Shown here piece after piece: positions 1-9,019 of a stretch of 64,000 nt of DNA. Each line of letters opens with the position of its first letter. Positions within the stretch are counted from its first letter, which is position 1. Both the position numbers and the translations under genes were made by a program. A model generated the notes under the pieces. The model worked only from the letters and a program-made list of their open reading frames with translations, did not search any database and was not told where the DNA came from. This DNA comes from Streptomyces sp. NRRL S-455 (GTDB taxonomy: Bacteria > Actinomycetota > Actinomycetes > Streptomycetales > Streptomycetaceae), in assembly GCF_000717875.1 (NCBI RefSeq), contig NZ_JOCT01000004.1:682001-746000 (forward strand), read 5' to 3'.

Positions 1-977
1 CACTCGGCCTGCCGCCGCGGGCGGTCGGGGTCCGCGGCGGTGCCGAACTCGGAGAGCATCAGCGGCTTGTCGTCGGAGATGTTCTTCCGGATCCACTCGT
101 GCGTGGTGTCCTGGGTCTGCGCGAAGGTCAGCCAGCCGGTGTCGTGGCAGCGGTAGTAGTTGTACTGGTTGTAGGCGACCCAGTCGACGTAGTCGTCGCC
201 GGGGTACATCGCCTTGATCACGTCGGCGTGGTCGAGATAGCCGGTGGTGATCCACGTCCACACCACGTTGTCGACGCCCAGTTCGCGGAACCGGTCGTGG
301 ATGTGCCGGTACGCCTTCACGTACTCGGCGGGCGTGCCGTTGGCCGGGGTGCGGGTGTCCATCTCCAGGTCGAAGGAGAGGAACACCTTCCTGCCGTAGT
401 CCTTGATGCGCTGGGCCTGGACGTCGATGACGGTGCTGTCCAGCTCACCCGCCGCGATCTGCTTCCAGGTCGGCTGCTGCTTCTTCGTGCCGCCCCACCA
501 CTTGCTCTCCCAGGACAGCAGCAGCAGGTGGTCCTCGCCGACGCGCCGCTCCTCCGGGGTGAGGAGCTGCCCCTCCCGGCGGGTGCCCTCGGGCAGGGAC
601 ATGTCGTGGTACGTGTACACGATGTCGAGCTTGCGGCCCACGCGTTCCTCGTAGGCGCGCACCTTCTGCGGCAGGTCGTCCCGCTCGTGCGGCACGAACG
701 CGCCGAACCAGGCGCCGCAGGGCGGTTCCAGGAGGGCCGTGGGGCGGCAGTCCGCGTCGGAACCGGTGGCCCCCGGTTCCGGTCCGGAGGCGTTGCGGAG
801 GGCGAGTACGGCGACCAGGACCGCGCTGACCACCGTGGCGGACGTGATCAGCAGGCGGCGCCGGCTCGACGCGAACGGGCCGGCGGCCGGCCGTTCCCCG
901 CCCGGCTCGGCGTTGCGGTGCTGTCCGGTCGGGGCCGGGTCGCGGCGAAGGGGACGGTGCGGACGATTGAACCTCAC
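1..977 (-). CDS. GH26-like glycoside hydrolase, membrane-anchored (3' end outside window)
   Basis: The reading frame enters from the left edge and begins at a GTG at 977, which overlaps the stop of the preceding gene by 4 nt (GTGA). About 325 residues are visible. The N-terminus is Arg-rich and followed by one hydrophobic segment (about residues 40-62), suggesting a signal anchor with an extracytoplasmic domain. The visible domain has an F-D-L-E-M-D stretch and, near the cut, M-L-S-E-F-G, which resemble the acid/base and nucleophile glutamates of GH26 beta-mannanase-like TIM barrels. It is the last visible gene of the surface-polysaccharide cluster, so a role in trimming or releasing an exported polysaccharide is inferred. 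Substrate is unknown. Confidence 0.75.
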   Translation of the reverse strand, partial: MRFNRPHRPLRRDPAPTGQHRNAEPGGERPAAGPFASSRRRLLITSATVVSAVLVAVLALRNASGPEPGATGSDADCRPTALLEPPCGAWFGAFVPHERDDLPQKVRAYEERVGRKLDIVYTYHDMSLPEGTRREGQLLTPEERRVGEDHLLLLSWESKWWGGTKKQQPTWKQIAAGELDSTVIDVQAQRIKDYGRKVFLSFDLEMDTRTPANGTPAEYVKAYRHIHDRFRELGVDNVVWTWITTGYLDHADVIKAMYPGDDYVDWVAYNQYNYYRCHDTGWLTFAQTQDTTHEWIRKNISDDKPLMLSEFGTAADPDRPRRQAE

Positions 978-1414
978 TGAGTGGAACCCTTCGGTGTCCT
1001 CGGCGTCGTCCCCGGCGGCGGCGATGCGCGCAGCGGCGGACAGAACGCGGCGAGCGTGGTCAGCAGGGTCAGCGTCAGCAGCACGCGCTGCGCGCTGAAG
1101 GTGTGCGTGGCGATCAGTACGGTCGCGACGAGCGTCAGGGCGCCGATGCTCAGGAACAGTGCCAGCATCAGCCGCTCCAGCAGGTCGGAGTGGCGGGCGA
1201 AGTCCGGGTCGCGGCGCTCGACGGGCCCTTCGGCGGGCCGCGCCCCCAGCGCGGGGGCGCAGATCCTGACGGCGGCCGCGCCGGGGCCCGCGGCCAGGAA
1301 GAGGACGACGGCGGCGCCCCGCAGCGGCGATCCGCCGGGCAGGGCGAGCGCGGCGAGCGCGAGCCAGCCGCCGAACGGCGGCAGCATCCGGACCACGAGT
1401 TGCTGCGGTGTCAT
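974..1414 (-). CDS. Small integral membrane protein of the polysaccharide cluster
   Basis: 146 residues starting at ATG 1414, which overlaps the upstream stop (ATGA); its own stop overlaps the next gene's GTG. About four hydrophobic segments are visible (residues about 13-27, 30-50, 80-100, 105-120), separated by a charged loop containing E-R-R-D-P-D-F-A-R-H. I do not recognise a family. Both ends are translationally coupled to neighbours, so it is probably a dedicated partner of the large polytopic protein and the hydrolase on either side. Confidence 0.72.
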   Translation of the reverse strand: MTPQQLVVRMLPPFGGWLALAALALPGGSPLRGAAVVLFLAAGPGAAAVRICAPALGARPAEGPVERRDPDFARHSDLLERLMLALFLSIGALTLVATVLIATHTFSAQRVLLTLTLLTTLAAFCPPLRASPPPGTTPRTPKGSTQ

Positions 1415-3363
1415 CGCTCGGCTCCCCCGGCCTGCTTCAGTTCGTAGAGCCATCCGGCGCTGTTCTCGGCCACCAGCCGGAACCGTGGTGAGGCGGCGAC
1501 GGACTTCTGGACGCGGTCCAGCTGGGCTTCGGTGAGCTGCCCGTTCATCTCGGAGTTGGCCAGCTGGCCCTGGGTGAGCAGGAAGTAGGCCCGGGCCGGC
1601 CGCTCCACCCCGGCCATGTCGCTGGCGAGGGTGGCGGCCGGGTTCCTGACGATCCGGTCGACGTGACCGCGCGCGTCGTCGAGGAACCAGTAGTGGTCGA
1701 CGCTCCAGTAGGAGTCGTACGCCAGGGGGTAGTTGCGGTTGGCGGCCACCACGAGCGAACCGTCGGGCGCCTGGTCGAAGAGCTGCCGTACCAGGCTCAC
1801 TTCCTGCGGCGGGAAGTAGTTGATCCGGTCCTTGCCCGAGTAGGCCGGGACGAACGCCAGGGTTCCGAGGAGCAGGGCGGTCAGCGGCACCCAGGTGCCG
1901 GTCCCCCGCCGGCGGCTCGTGGCCGGGCTGCCGGCCTCCTTGGCGGCGGCGTCGGCGGCCAGCGTACGGACCTTGGGCAGCAGCGCGGCGGCGGCGAAGA
2001 ACGCGGCGCCGGGCAGCATGAACAGCAGCACCCGGAAGATCATCTCGCTGCCGTAGCTGCTCGCCGCGAACATCGGCAGCGGGGCCGCACCGACCAGCAG
2101 CAGGGGCAGCGCGCGGTGCCGCAGCACCCGCTGCCGCAGGACCCCGACCGCCGCGAGGAGCAGGACGGAACCGGACAGCAGCCGGGCCGCCCAGGAGGTC
2201 GCGATCGCTCCGCTGCCCGTCGGGGTGGCGCCGTAACCGGTCTCGACGTTGGCACCCACGTCCCCGATGGAGCGGATCATGTCCGGCATCGCCGCGGACA
2301 GGAAGGGCAGCGCGGCCGTGAGGCACCAGGCCAGGAAGATCACGAGGGTCGTGAGCAGCGGGACCCCGTCGCGGTGGCGCTGGCTGAGGCACAGGGCGAG
2401 CAGGCAGACGACGAGCATGCCCGGGGTCAGCTGGTGGGAGATGACGATCGTCACGATCATGACGGTGATCGCCACCGTCCACACGGCCTGCCGCGGCTGC
2501 CCGCGCCGCACCGCGGACCGGCCGAAGCGGCGCAGAACCACGGCCAGTACGCCCACGTGCAGCGCGTAGGCCACGGACTGGGGGGAGAAGTAGTCCTGCC
2601 CGACCCAGTTGGCGACGTAGAAGAGCCAGACCGCCGTCCAGATCAGCCGCCGGTCCTCGGTGAAGGTGCGGAAGATCAGCAGCAGCGGGAGCAGCAGCAT
2701 CAGGCTGGAGACCAGGGGCCACCAGGCCATGAACATCGCCGACGACTCCACGCCCAGCAGCCGCACCAGGGCGGCCTGGGCCGCGAAGAAGCCCGGCCAC
2801 TGGTCGTAGACCGCCATGTCGCCGACCTGGTCGGCGGTCTGGAGCCCGCCTGCCGTCAGCAGGTGGTCGATGACCGCGTCGTGCTTCCACGCCCAGGCGT
2901 ACAGCGGCGTCGGATAGACCACGGCCTGGGTGGCCCGCTCCATCACCAGCAGGCCGAGGACGTACGCCGCCGCCCAGCCGCCCGGCCGGCGCGGGTCGCG
3001 CACCGTGAAGAAGAAGCCGGCGGTGAGCACCACCAGACCGGCCCAGAAGGTGGGGTGCAGCGCGGTGACCAGCCCGTAGTCGTCGAGCCGCGAGACGTCG
3101 GTGTGCCGCACGGCGTACGCCCAGAGCGCGAGCGCGGCGAGCAGCGGAGCAGCGGGCCGGGCGAGCGCGAGCCGTCCCGTCCGGGCGGGGGGCAGGTCGG
3201 ACAGGTCCGTCACGGGCTCATGGGCGGGGTTCGACGACTCCGAGGAGGAGGGGCTGGAGGACTGGCTGGAGGTCTCGGGGGTGGTGCCGGGCGTGTCCGT
3301 GCCGTCCTGGGCGGGCGTGGGTTCTGGCGTGGATCTCTCCCGTGGAGTGGCTGGCGGACGCAC
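1411..3363 (-). CDS. Large polytopic membrane protein, GT-C-like
   Basis: 650 residues from GTG 3363, with a good purine-rich ribosome site (AGGGGGGA) six bases upstream. The first 60 residues are low-complexity Ser/Thr/Pro/Glu and probably cytoplasmic and disordered. Roughly 12-14 hydrophobic helices follow (residues about 70-510). The last 130 residues are soluble and predicted extracytoplasmic. Overall shape (many helices plus a C-terminal outer domain) resembles GT-C glycosyltransferases or polysaccharide polymerases, and the flippase and sugar-aminotransferase-type neighbours fit that. No diagnostic catalytic motif could be assigned, so the enzymatic role is inference. Confidence 0.72.
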   Translation of the reverse strand: MRPPATPRERSTPEPTPAQDGTDTPGTTPETSSQSSSPSSSESSNPAHEPVTDLSDLPPARTGRLALARPAAPLLAALALWAYAVRHTDVSRLDDYGLVTALHPTFWAGLVVLTAGFFFTVRDPRRPGGWAAAYVLGLLVMERATQAVVYPTPLYAWAWKHDAVIDHLLTAGGLQTADQVGDMAVYDQWPGFFAAQAALVRLLGVESSAMFMAWWPLVSSLMLLLPLLLIFRTFTEDRRLIWTAVWLFYVANWVGQDYFSPQSVAYALHVGVLAVVLRRFGRSAVRRGQPRQAVWTVAITVMIVTIVISHQLTPGMLVVCLLALCLSQRHRDGVPLLTTLVIFLAWCLTAALPFLSAAMPDMIRSIGDVGANVETGYGATPTGSGAIATSWAARLLSGSVLLLAAVGVLRQRVLRHRALPLLLVGAAPLPMFAASSYGSEMIFRVLLFMLPGAAFFAAAALLPKVRTLAADAAAKEAGSPATSRRRGTGTWVPLTALLLGTLAFVPAYSGKDRINYFPPQEVSLVRQLFDQAPDGSLVVAANRNYPLAYDSYWSVDHYWFLDDARGHVDRIVRNPAATLASDMAGVERPARAYFLLTQGQLANSEMNGQLTEAQLDRVQKSVAASPRFRLVAENSAGWLYELKQAGGAER

Positions 3364-3420
3364 GGTGGTTCCCCCCTGGCGGTTCGGCTCTGTGTGGCTC
3401 TGTTCGGCTCGGGCGATCGG

Positions 3421-5655
3421 TCAGTCGGCGGCTGGGCCGTTCGGATTTCTGTGGTGCGGCAGCCACCGGGCCGACGCGGCACGACGGCAGAGCGGCAGAA
3501 CCAGGACGAGTACGACGAGTACGAGAAGCAGGGCCGGCGCGACCGGAGCGAGCGCCTCGCGCCACACCCAGCCGCCGACCGCGACGAGATACAGAACCCC
3601 CCAGCGCCCCTGCCACGGCAGCCGTCCGCCCGCGCTCGCGAGCAGCAGCCACAGCGGGAGAAGGCACAGCAGCTGGCAGACCGGCGGCACCCAGCGCAGC
3701 AGCGGGTCGGGCCCGTCGAGGCCCAGCACGTCCGCGAGGAAGCCGGCCGTCCTCACATACAACGCCCCGTCCAGCGGCCGTGGTTCCCGCCCGAGGGCGA
3801 CCGGGGCGGCGTACAGGGCGAACAGGGCGGCGCACAACGCCGTGCCGGGCAACCACGGTTCGCGCCGGGCGCACAGCGTGACCGCGGCGGCGAACACCAC
3901 GAGCAGCAGGCCTCCGGCGGTGAGCGACGGCAAGGGCAGGCCTTCCAGCAGCTGCCGCCCCGTCAGCTCGTTCACGGGGGTGCCGCCGAGCCAGGGCAGC
4001 TCGTGCAGCGGCGCCCAGAAGAAGACCGCGGCGACACCGAGCAGGCTCCAGAGGGCACCGCGCAGCCGCCGTTCCCGTGGCTCCTGGACCGTGAGCTCGC
4101 GGGGTGGTGGTTCGCGGGTCGGGCCCTCCGGCCGCACGATCAGCGCCAGCGTGTCCGCCTGCAACGCCTCACGCTCGTAGCCGGGGCGCCCGATGAACAA
4201 CGTGACGGTGTCCTCGTCGCCGTCCTTGGGCTGGTACGCGGCCCGGCGGGCCCAGGTCGTGCCGTATCCGGCCGTGGCGTTCAGTTTCGCCCAGCGGGTG
4301 CCGTAGGAGGGGGCGGCGGGCGGGCGGGCGGCGGGTGCGCTGCCGTTGTGGCGCAGGGCCGCGCGCAGTCCGGCCGCGGAGACGACGGCGATCACCGTCA
4401 TGCTCAGCAGCACCGCCCAGCCGGCGCCCGCGATGCCGGCCGGGGTGAACAGCACGGCCGCGCTGCCCAGGACCAGGGCGCACATGGCCCCCTGGAGCGC
4501 GGCCAGTACCCCCGTACGCCCCTGAACGCGCAGCACGCCGATGTACAGCTCCACCACGACCCGCGGCAGCGCGCCGAGGGCGAGCAGCCGCAGCACCGTC
4601 GAGCCGTGCTCGGCGTAGTCCGGACTGAAGGGCGTGAGGATGTACGGGGCGAACAGGACGAGCACCAGGACGACCGGGACCAGCAGCAGCGTCATGCGGC
4701 GCAGTGCGCCCCGGACGCCGTCGGCGAGCCCGCGCGGGTCGTGCGAGGCGTGCGCGGTGAGGGACGAGGCCATGTTGATGGCCATGAACTCCATCGTGCC
4801 GCCGACGGTGTACGCCACGTAGAAGTAGCCGTTCTCGGCGGCGCTGAAGCGGACCGCGACCATCACCGGCAGCAGGTTGATCATCGCCAGGCTGAACACG
4901 GCGCCCAGCGAGTCCCCGGCGAGGAAGCGGCCCATGTCCTTGAGCCTCGGGGGCTCCTTGTCGCGGTCGGCGGCCGCCTGGCGCGGGATGAGCCTGCGGA
5001 AGATCAGCCAGCCCAGCGGCAGCGTGGAGAAGGCGATCGCCACCGCCCAGGACACGAAGATGCCGAGGACGGGCAGCGTGCCGGCGAAGACGGCCAGGAG
5101 GGCCAGTTTCCCGACCGAGAACACCGCGTTCCCGGCCGGCACCCACTCCGCCTTGCGCAGGCCGGTGAGCACCCCGTCCTGGAGGGTGAGCAGCGCCCAG
5201 GCGACACACGCCGCGACGAACACCGCCCCGGCCATGGGCGTGCCCAGCGGGGCGTACGACGCCCCCCAGGTGTCGAGCGTGAGCAGGAACACGGCGGCGG
5301 CGAGCGCCACGACCAGCGAACTGACCGCGTACGTGCCCCACACCAGGCGCCCGGTCTCCCGTCCCGCCCGGGGCACGAAGCGGACGACGGCGCCGATCAT
5401 CGTCGTGGCCGTGATGCTGGCGAGCAGCCGCATCGCGGCGATGGCGGCGGAGCCCTGCCCGACGGCCTCCTCGGAGTAGTAGCGCGCGGCCACCAGCCAG
5501 AATCCCAGGCCCAGCACGGCGGACACGCCGGTGCTGAGCATGAGGAAGTAGGCGTTCTTGAACAGCGAGTCGTGGGTGTGTCCGCTGTCGGCGGGCTTCG
5601 GTCCACCGTCGGCGGCGCGCGTGGGGGCGGGCTCGTGCACCTGGATCTCAGCCAC
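3421..5655 (-). CDS. Wzx/MATE-like polysaccharide flippase with extra C-terminal membrane domain
   Basis: 744 residues from GTG 5655, overlapping the end of the upstream DegT-like gene by 8 nt. Residues about 30-440 form the 12-helix pattern of the polysaccharide exporter (Wzx-like) group, starting with F-K-N-A-Y-F-L-M-L-S-T-G, typical of that family's first helix. Wzx proteins usually end near 450-500 residues. Here a soluble linker (about 440-520) leads into a further block of about six helices (520-730), an uncommon extension. Expected role: moving lipid-linked glycan units across the membrane for assembly outside. Confidence 0.8.
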   Translation of the reverse strand: MAEIQVHEPAPTRAADGGPKPADSGHTHDSLFKNAYFLMLSTGVSAVLGLGFWLVAARYYSEEAVGQGSAAIAAMRLLASITATTMIGAVVRFVPRAGRETGRLVWGTYAVSSLVVALAAAVFLLTLDTWGASYAPLGTPMAGAVFVAACVAWALLTLQDGVLTGLRKAEWVPAGNAVFSVGKLALLAVFAGTLPVLGIFVSWAVAIAFSTLPLGWLIFRRLIPRQAAADRDKEPPRLKDMGRFLAGDSLGAVFSLAMINLLPVMVAVRFSAAENGYFYVAYTVGGTMEFMAINMASSLTAHASHDPRGLADGVRGALRRMTLLLVPVVLVLVLFAPYILTPFSPDYAEHGSTVLRLLALGALPRVVVELYIGVLRVQGRTGVLAALQGAMCALVLGSAAVLFTPAGIAGAGWAVLLSMTVIAVVSAAGLRAALRHNGSAPAARPPAAPSYGTRWAKLNATAGYGTTWARRAAYQPKDGDEDTVTLFIGRPGYEREALQADTLALIVRPEGPTREPPPRELTVQEPRERRLRGALWSLLGVAAVFFWAPLHELPWLGGTPVNELTGRQLLEGLPLPSLTAGGLLLVVFAAAVTLCARREPWLPGTALCAALFALYAAPVALGREPRPLDGALYVRTAGFLADVLGLDGPDPLLRWVPPVCQLLCLLPLWLLLASAGGRLPWQGRWGVLYLVAVGGWVWREALAPVAPALLLVLVVLVLVLPLCRRAASARWLPHHRNPNGPAAD

Positions 5656-6907
5656 GGGACTGACCCGGCCCTCCCGGTGTCGGCCCGCTCCGGGGCAGCT
5701 CTCCCGGCGCGTCGACGGGCCGTGCGCCGGAGCGCTCCAGCGCCTCGATCACCGGCCGGGCCCGCAGCGGGTCCACGGGCAGCGCGTGCCGTGCGAACCA
5801 GCGGGCCGCCTCGGGTGCCGGCGAGGGGTCGGTGAACTCCGCACCGGCGTAGTCGTCCAGGGGCGGGTCGTAGAGGTAGCCGACGACGACGCCGTGACGT
5901 GCCAGGGCCGCGATCGCCGCGTCCCGGTCCGCCACGAACAGCGGGACACGGAAGAGCGGCTGGGTGCCGTACGCGTCGCGCGGCTTGGCCCAGGGCGTGG
6001 ACAGCAGCAGCTCCGTACCCGCGCGGCAGGAGTCCAGCACGTCGTCCAGCCGGTCGAGCTCGCGTCCGATGCGCCGCAGACGCAGCCGGCCGGACTCCTG
6101 GCGGTAGTCGTGCATGTCGACGCGTACCCACGGGTCGTGGGCGTCGAAGCCGGGCGCCCGGGGGGCGGCCCGCGCGAGTTCGTCCGGGCGCAGCGGCATG
6201 CGGATCTCGTCGCGGTCCGCCAGGCCCAGCAGCCGGATCGCGGCCCAGGCGGCGCGCCGCAGCCGCAGTCCGCGCACCGCCGCCTCCGCGTACGGCCGGA
6301 CGGCGTAGGCGAGTTCGGACGTCAGTCGATTCGGCGTGAGCAATCCGGCGCAGGTCTTCTCCACCGCGTCCCGCAGGCCCGGGTCCGCCAGGGAGAGCAT
6401 GCCTCCTGCCTTGGCCCCGACGTGCTTGGACAGACTGAACGCCGAGGCCTCGCCCCAGGCGCCGACCGGCCGGTCCCCCACCCGGCTGCCGATGGCGTGC
6501 GCCCCGTCCTCGAACAGCGGGATCCCCAACGCGTCGCATCTCTGACGCAGTCGCGGCGCCGGGTCCGGGTTCCCGTACAGATTCGTGGTCAGCACGGCCG
6601 ACACCGAACTCCACGTCTCGTCGGGCACGGCATCGACGTCGATGGACGCGTCGAGCGGGTTCAACGGCGCCTGCACCGGGCGAAGTCCGGCCGCGAGCAC
6701 GACGAAGAAGATCACGTCGTCGTTGACCGGCGACATCAGTACCCGGCCGCCCGGCGGGCACCAGTGGCGCAGCGCCACGTACAGCCCGAAACGGCACGAC
6801 GGTACGTACACACATTCCCGGCCGAGCCGCGCCCGCATGGTCTCTTCCAGCCGTTTCAGCTGAGAACCACGCCGCGTCGCGCCCGGACCGGCCTCCCCAA
6901 TGGCCAT
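5648..6907 (-). CDS. DegT/DnrJ/EryC1/StrS-family PLP-dependent enzyme
   Basis: 419 residues from ATG 6907, first gene of the polysaccharide cluster. The fold-type-I motif F-S-L-S-K-H-V-G-A-K-A-G-G (about residues 160-172) supplies the PLP-binding lysine; a P-L-F-E-D-G-A-H motif precedes it, with the expected cofactor aspartate. Members transaminate or dehydrate nucleotide-linked keto sugars. In this context it probably makes an amino sugar for the exported glycan. The C-terminal 30 residues are Pro/Gly-rich and extend past the family domain. Confidence 0.82.
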   Translation of the reverse strand: MAIGEAGPGATRRGSQLKRLEETMRARLGRECVYVPSCRFGLYVALRHWCPPGGRVLMSPVNDDVIFFVVLAAGLRPVQAPLNPLDASIDVDAVPDETWSSVSAVLTTNLYGNPDPAPRLRQRCDALGIPLFEDGAHAIGSRVGDRPVGAWGEASAFSLSKHVGAKAGGMLSLADPGLRDAVEKTCAGLLTPNRLTSELAYAVRPYAEAAVRGLRLRRAAWAAIRLLGLADRDEIRMPLRPDELARAAPRAPGFDAHDPWVRVDMHDYRQESGRLRLRRIGRELDRLDDVLDSCRAGTELLLSTPWAKPRDAYGTQPLFRVPLFVADRDAAIAALARHGVVVGYLYDPPLDDYAGAEFTDPSPAPEAARWFARHALPVDPLRARPVIEALERSGARPVDAPGELPRSGPTPGGPGQSRG

Positions 6908-6989
6908 CCGCCCCCCAGATGTGCCGTGGGAACGCCCCCTCCCCGAGGCCTTCCGGCACCCGCCCAGAGTCGCCCCGTTCGCACCGCTC

Positions 6990-6995
6990 CGTCAA
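6990..6995 (-). promoter_or_regulatory. Possible -35 element for the polysaccharide cluster
   Basis: A TTGACG hexamer lies on the minus strand about 85 bases before the ATG of the DegT-like gene. About 18 bases downstream of it is GACTCT, a poor -10. It is the only consensus-like element in the 139-base gap, so it is offered with low confidence. Confidence 0.3.
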
Positions 6996-7046
6996 GATTG
7001 CGTCGCGTCCTGTGGACGCGGCGGAGGGCACTTCCGTAACAGGCCC

Positions 7047-7622
7047 CTAGTTCCTCGGTCCCGCGATGGCGTAGGCCGTGACGCCGACGATCGCGAGGCC
7101 CGCTGATGTCCAGGTGGCCGCCGCCGTGCCGGCCGGCAGCAGCATCCAGGCCGCCACCTGCGTGGGCACGCTGGTCGGGGGCGGCGCGAAGAACGCGAAG
7201 GCGAGCCAGGCGAACGGCAATGCCCATGCGTACCGGCCGTCCGAGAGGGCCGCGCCCAGGGCGGCCAGTCCCGCCAGCCCCGCGCTGTCCCGGGCGATGA
7301 ACGCGGTGGTGGCCAGGTCGTGGCCCATCGTCTGCAGGGTGAGCAGGACGGCGCAGACGAACGCGCCGGCGAGCAGCACGTGCGCCGCTCTGCGCGGGGC
7401 CCATCCGATCGCCGCGGTACGGTCCAGCGCGAGGTCCTGCCCGCTGAATCCGATCGAGACCGCCATGGCCCCCGCGGCGAGGACGAGCACGGCCGGCCGC
7501 GGATCGCCCTGTCCGGCTCCGCCGTCCCGGGCGAGTCCCCACACCGCTGCCGCGCTGACCACCACCGCGGCGAGCGACGCGGGCACCTGACGCGAGCGCG
7601 CGTACAGCACCAGCCATCTCAC
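7047..7622 (-). CDS. Integral membrane protein ending the ECF/ABC cassette
   Basis: 191 residues from GTG 7622, which overlaps the permease stop (GTGA). Almost the whole protein is hydrophobic, with about five to six helices and short loops. No family motif is recognised. Strict coupling to the ABC permease suggests an accessory membrane subunit of the same transporter. Confidence 0.72.
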   Translation of the reverse strand: MRWLVLYARSRQVPASLAAVVVSAAAVWGLARDGGAGQGDPRPAVLVLAAGAMAVSIGFSGQDLALDRTAAIGWAPRRAAHVLLAGAFVCAVLLTLQTMGHDLATTAFIARDSAGLAGLAALGAALSDGRYAWALPFAWLAFAFFAPPPTSVPTQVAAWMLLPAGTAAATWTSAGLAIVGVTAYAIAGPRN

Positions 7623-9019
7623 CGGGACTTACCGCCTTTCAGCGTCTCGAAGGGGTCGCCCTCGCAGGAGAGCGCGGCGGCGCGCATCGCGTGGATCCGC
7701 GAGAGCTGCTCGGCTCGCGGCAGCGCCTTGAGTTTCTTCCACACCGGGCGGGCCTGGACATCGACCTCGCGAAGCAGACGTGCCGGCCAGGAACCGGGCA
7801 GCGGCTCGAGGTCCCCGAGGACCCAGCCCACCGCGACGGCCTGCGCGAACTCGTCGTTGCCCAGGCCGCTCCAGCCGACCGGGGTGCACCCCGGCACCAT
7901 GCCTTTGGCGATCAGGGCCCGGGTCAGTTGTTCCCGGCCCTTCGCGGCGGCGATGACGTCGTCGTCGAAGTCGAAGAGCACGCTCTTGCGGGACCACCGC
8001 GGCGTGGCTCCGTCCGGCAGTACGGCGGAGTTCTCCCGGACCGAGACCGGTGCCTGGCCGCCCAGGGAGCCGCGCAGCAGACGCAGTGCCTCCTTGCCGG
8101 GGCCCGCCAGTTCGGCGAGTCGCGCCTGCTGCGTCCTGGTCACGCACACCGGGCCGTCGCACACCGGCTCCGCGGCGGCCTCGTCGACAACGTACATCCG
8201 ACGCGGGTCGGAGGGCAGGACGAGCAGGGCGAGCAGCGCGCCCGCCAGGACCGGCGTCAGTGCCAGCAGCCGGGTACGCGGAGTCGCGGCGACCAGGAGC
8301 GCGAAGCCGGTCGCGGCCATGCCCAGCAGCCAGATCGTCTGCCCGGCGTGCACGGCGGCGGAGAGTGTGAGCAGCGCGTCGCGCACCTCTCCCACCGCTG
8401 GTGACAGCAGGGAGATCCGATTCGGCTCCGAGCTCGTGAGGCCCTCCGCCGTGGTCGTTTCCGTCCGGCCGAGCGACATGTGCATGAGAGCGGTGAACAC
8501 GAACGCGCCCATGGCCAGGGCCGGAGGGGTGAGCGCGGAGGGCAGGGCGCGCCCGGCCCCCATGCCCAGCGCGGCTCCCGCGACGAGGGCGAGTGCCCCC
8601 ATCAGGGAGATCGGCAGCCATCCGACGTGCGTGTAGCCGGTGTTGGCGAGAACGTGGACCGCGCCCACGAGGATGAGCACCGCGAAGGCCGAGACCAGGG
8701 TGATGGCCGTCGCGCCCACCAGGGTGGCCGCGCGGTGCCAGGCGGGACGCGAGGTGGTCGTCAGCAGTTCGGTCATCTTCGAGCGGTGGTCGCGCAGGCC
8801 CTGGAGCGCCCCGAGGCCCACGGCCAGTGGCCACAGGTAGAACAGCAGGGAGCGGGTCCACAGCGCCAGGGGCGTCCACTGGGCGGTCCACGCCGTGGTG
8901 CCCCTCCACCACATCCCGTCCAGCACATACAGGAACGCCAGCGCGATCGTCAGGACCAGGGCGCCGGCCCACGGCGCGACGGAGCGTCTCAGCTCGGTGC
9001 GCAGGACACGGAGGTTCAC
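7619..9019 (-). CDS. ABC transporter permease with C-terminal soluble domain
   Basis: 466 residues starting at GTG 9019, overlapping the ATPase stop (GTGA). The first 290 residues hold about six to seven helices, in the manner of ABC-2-type permeases. Residues about 300-466 are soluble and include a C-D-G-P-V-C pair and an acidic F-D-F-D-D-D stretch; a final helix was not seen, so this region should sit on one face of the membrane, probably outside. With the adjacent ATPase it forms an exporter-type system. The substrate cannot be told from sequence. Confidence 0.8.
   Translation of the reverse strand: MNLRVLRTELRRSVAPWAGALVLTIALAFLYVLDGMWWRGTTAWTAQWTPLALWTRSLLFYLWPLAVGLGALQGLRDHRSKMTELLTTTSRPAWHRAATLVGATAITLVSAFAVLILVGAVHVLANTGYTHVGWLPISLMGALALVAGAALGMGAGRALPSALTPPALAMGAFVFTALMHMSLGRTETTTAEGLTSSEPNRISLLSPAVGEVRDALLTLSAAVHAGQTIWLLGMAATGFALLVAATPRTRLLALTPVLAGALLALLVLPSDPRRMYVVDEAAAEPVCDGPVCVTRTQQARLAELAGPGKEALRLLRGSLGGQAPVSVRENSAVLPDGATPRWSRKSVLFDFDDDVIAAAKGREQLTRALIAKGMVPGCTPVGWSGLGNDEFAQAVAVGWVLGDLEPLPGSWPARLLREVDVQARPVWKKLKALPRAEQLSRIHAMRAAALSCEGDPFETLKGGKSR

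Noticed and set aside
1663..5835. A 1390-codon open frame on the plus strand
   Set aside because: It is antisense to the flippase and membrane genes, is full of Arg/Gln/His low complexity and has no recognisable domain. It is a high-GC shadow frame.
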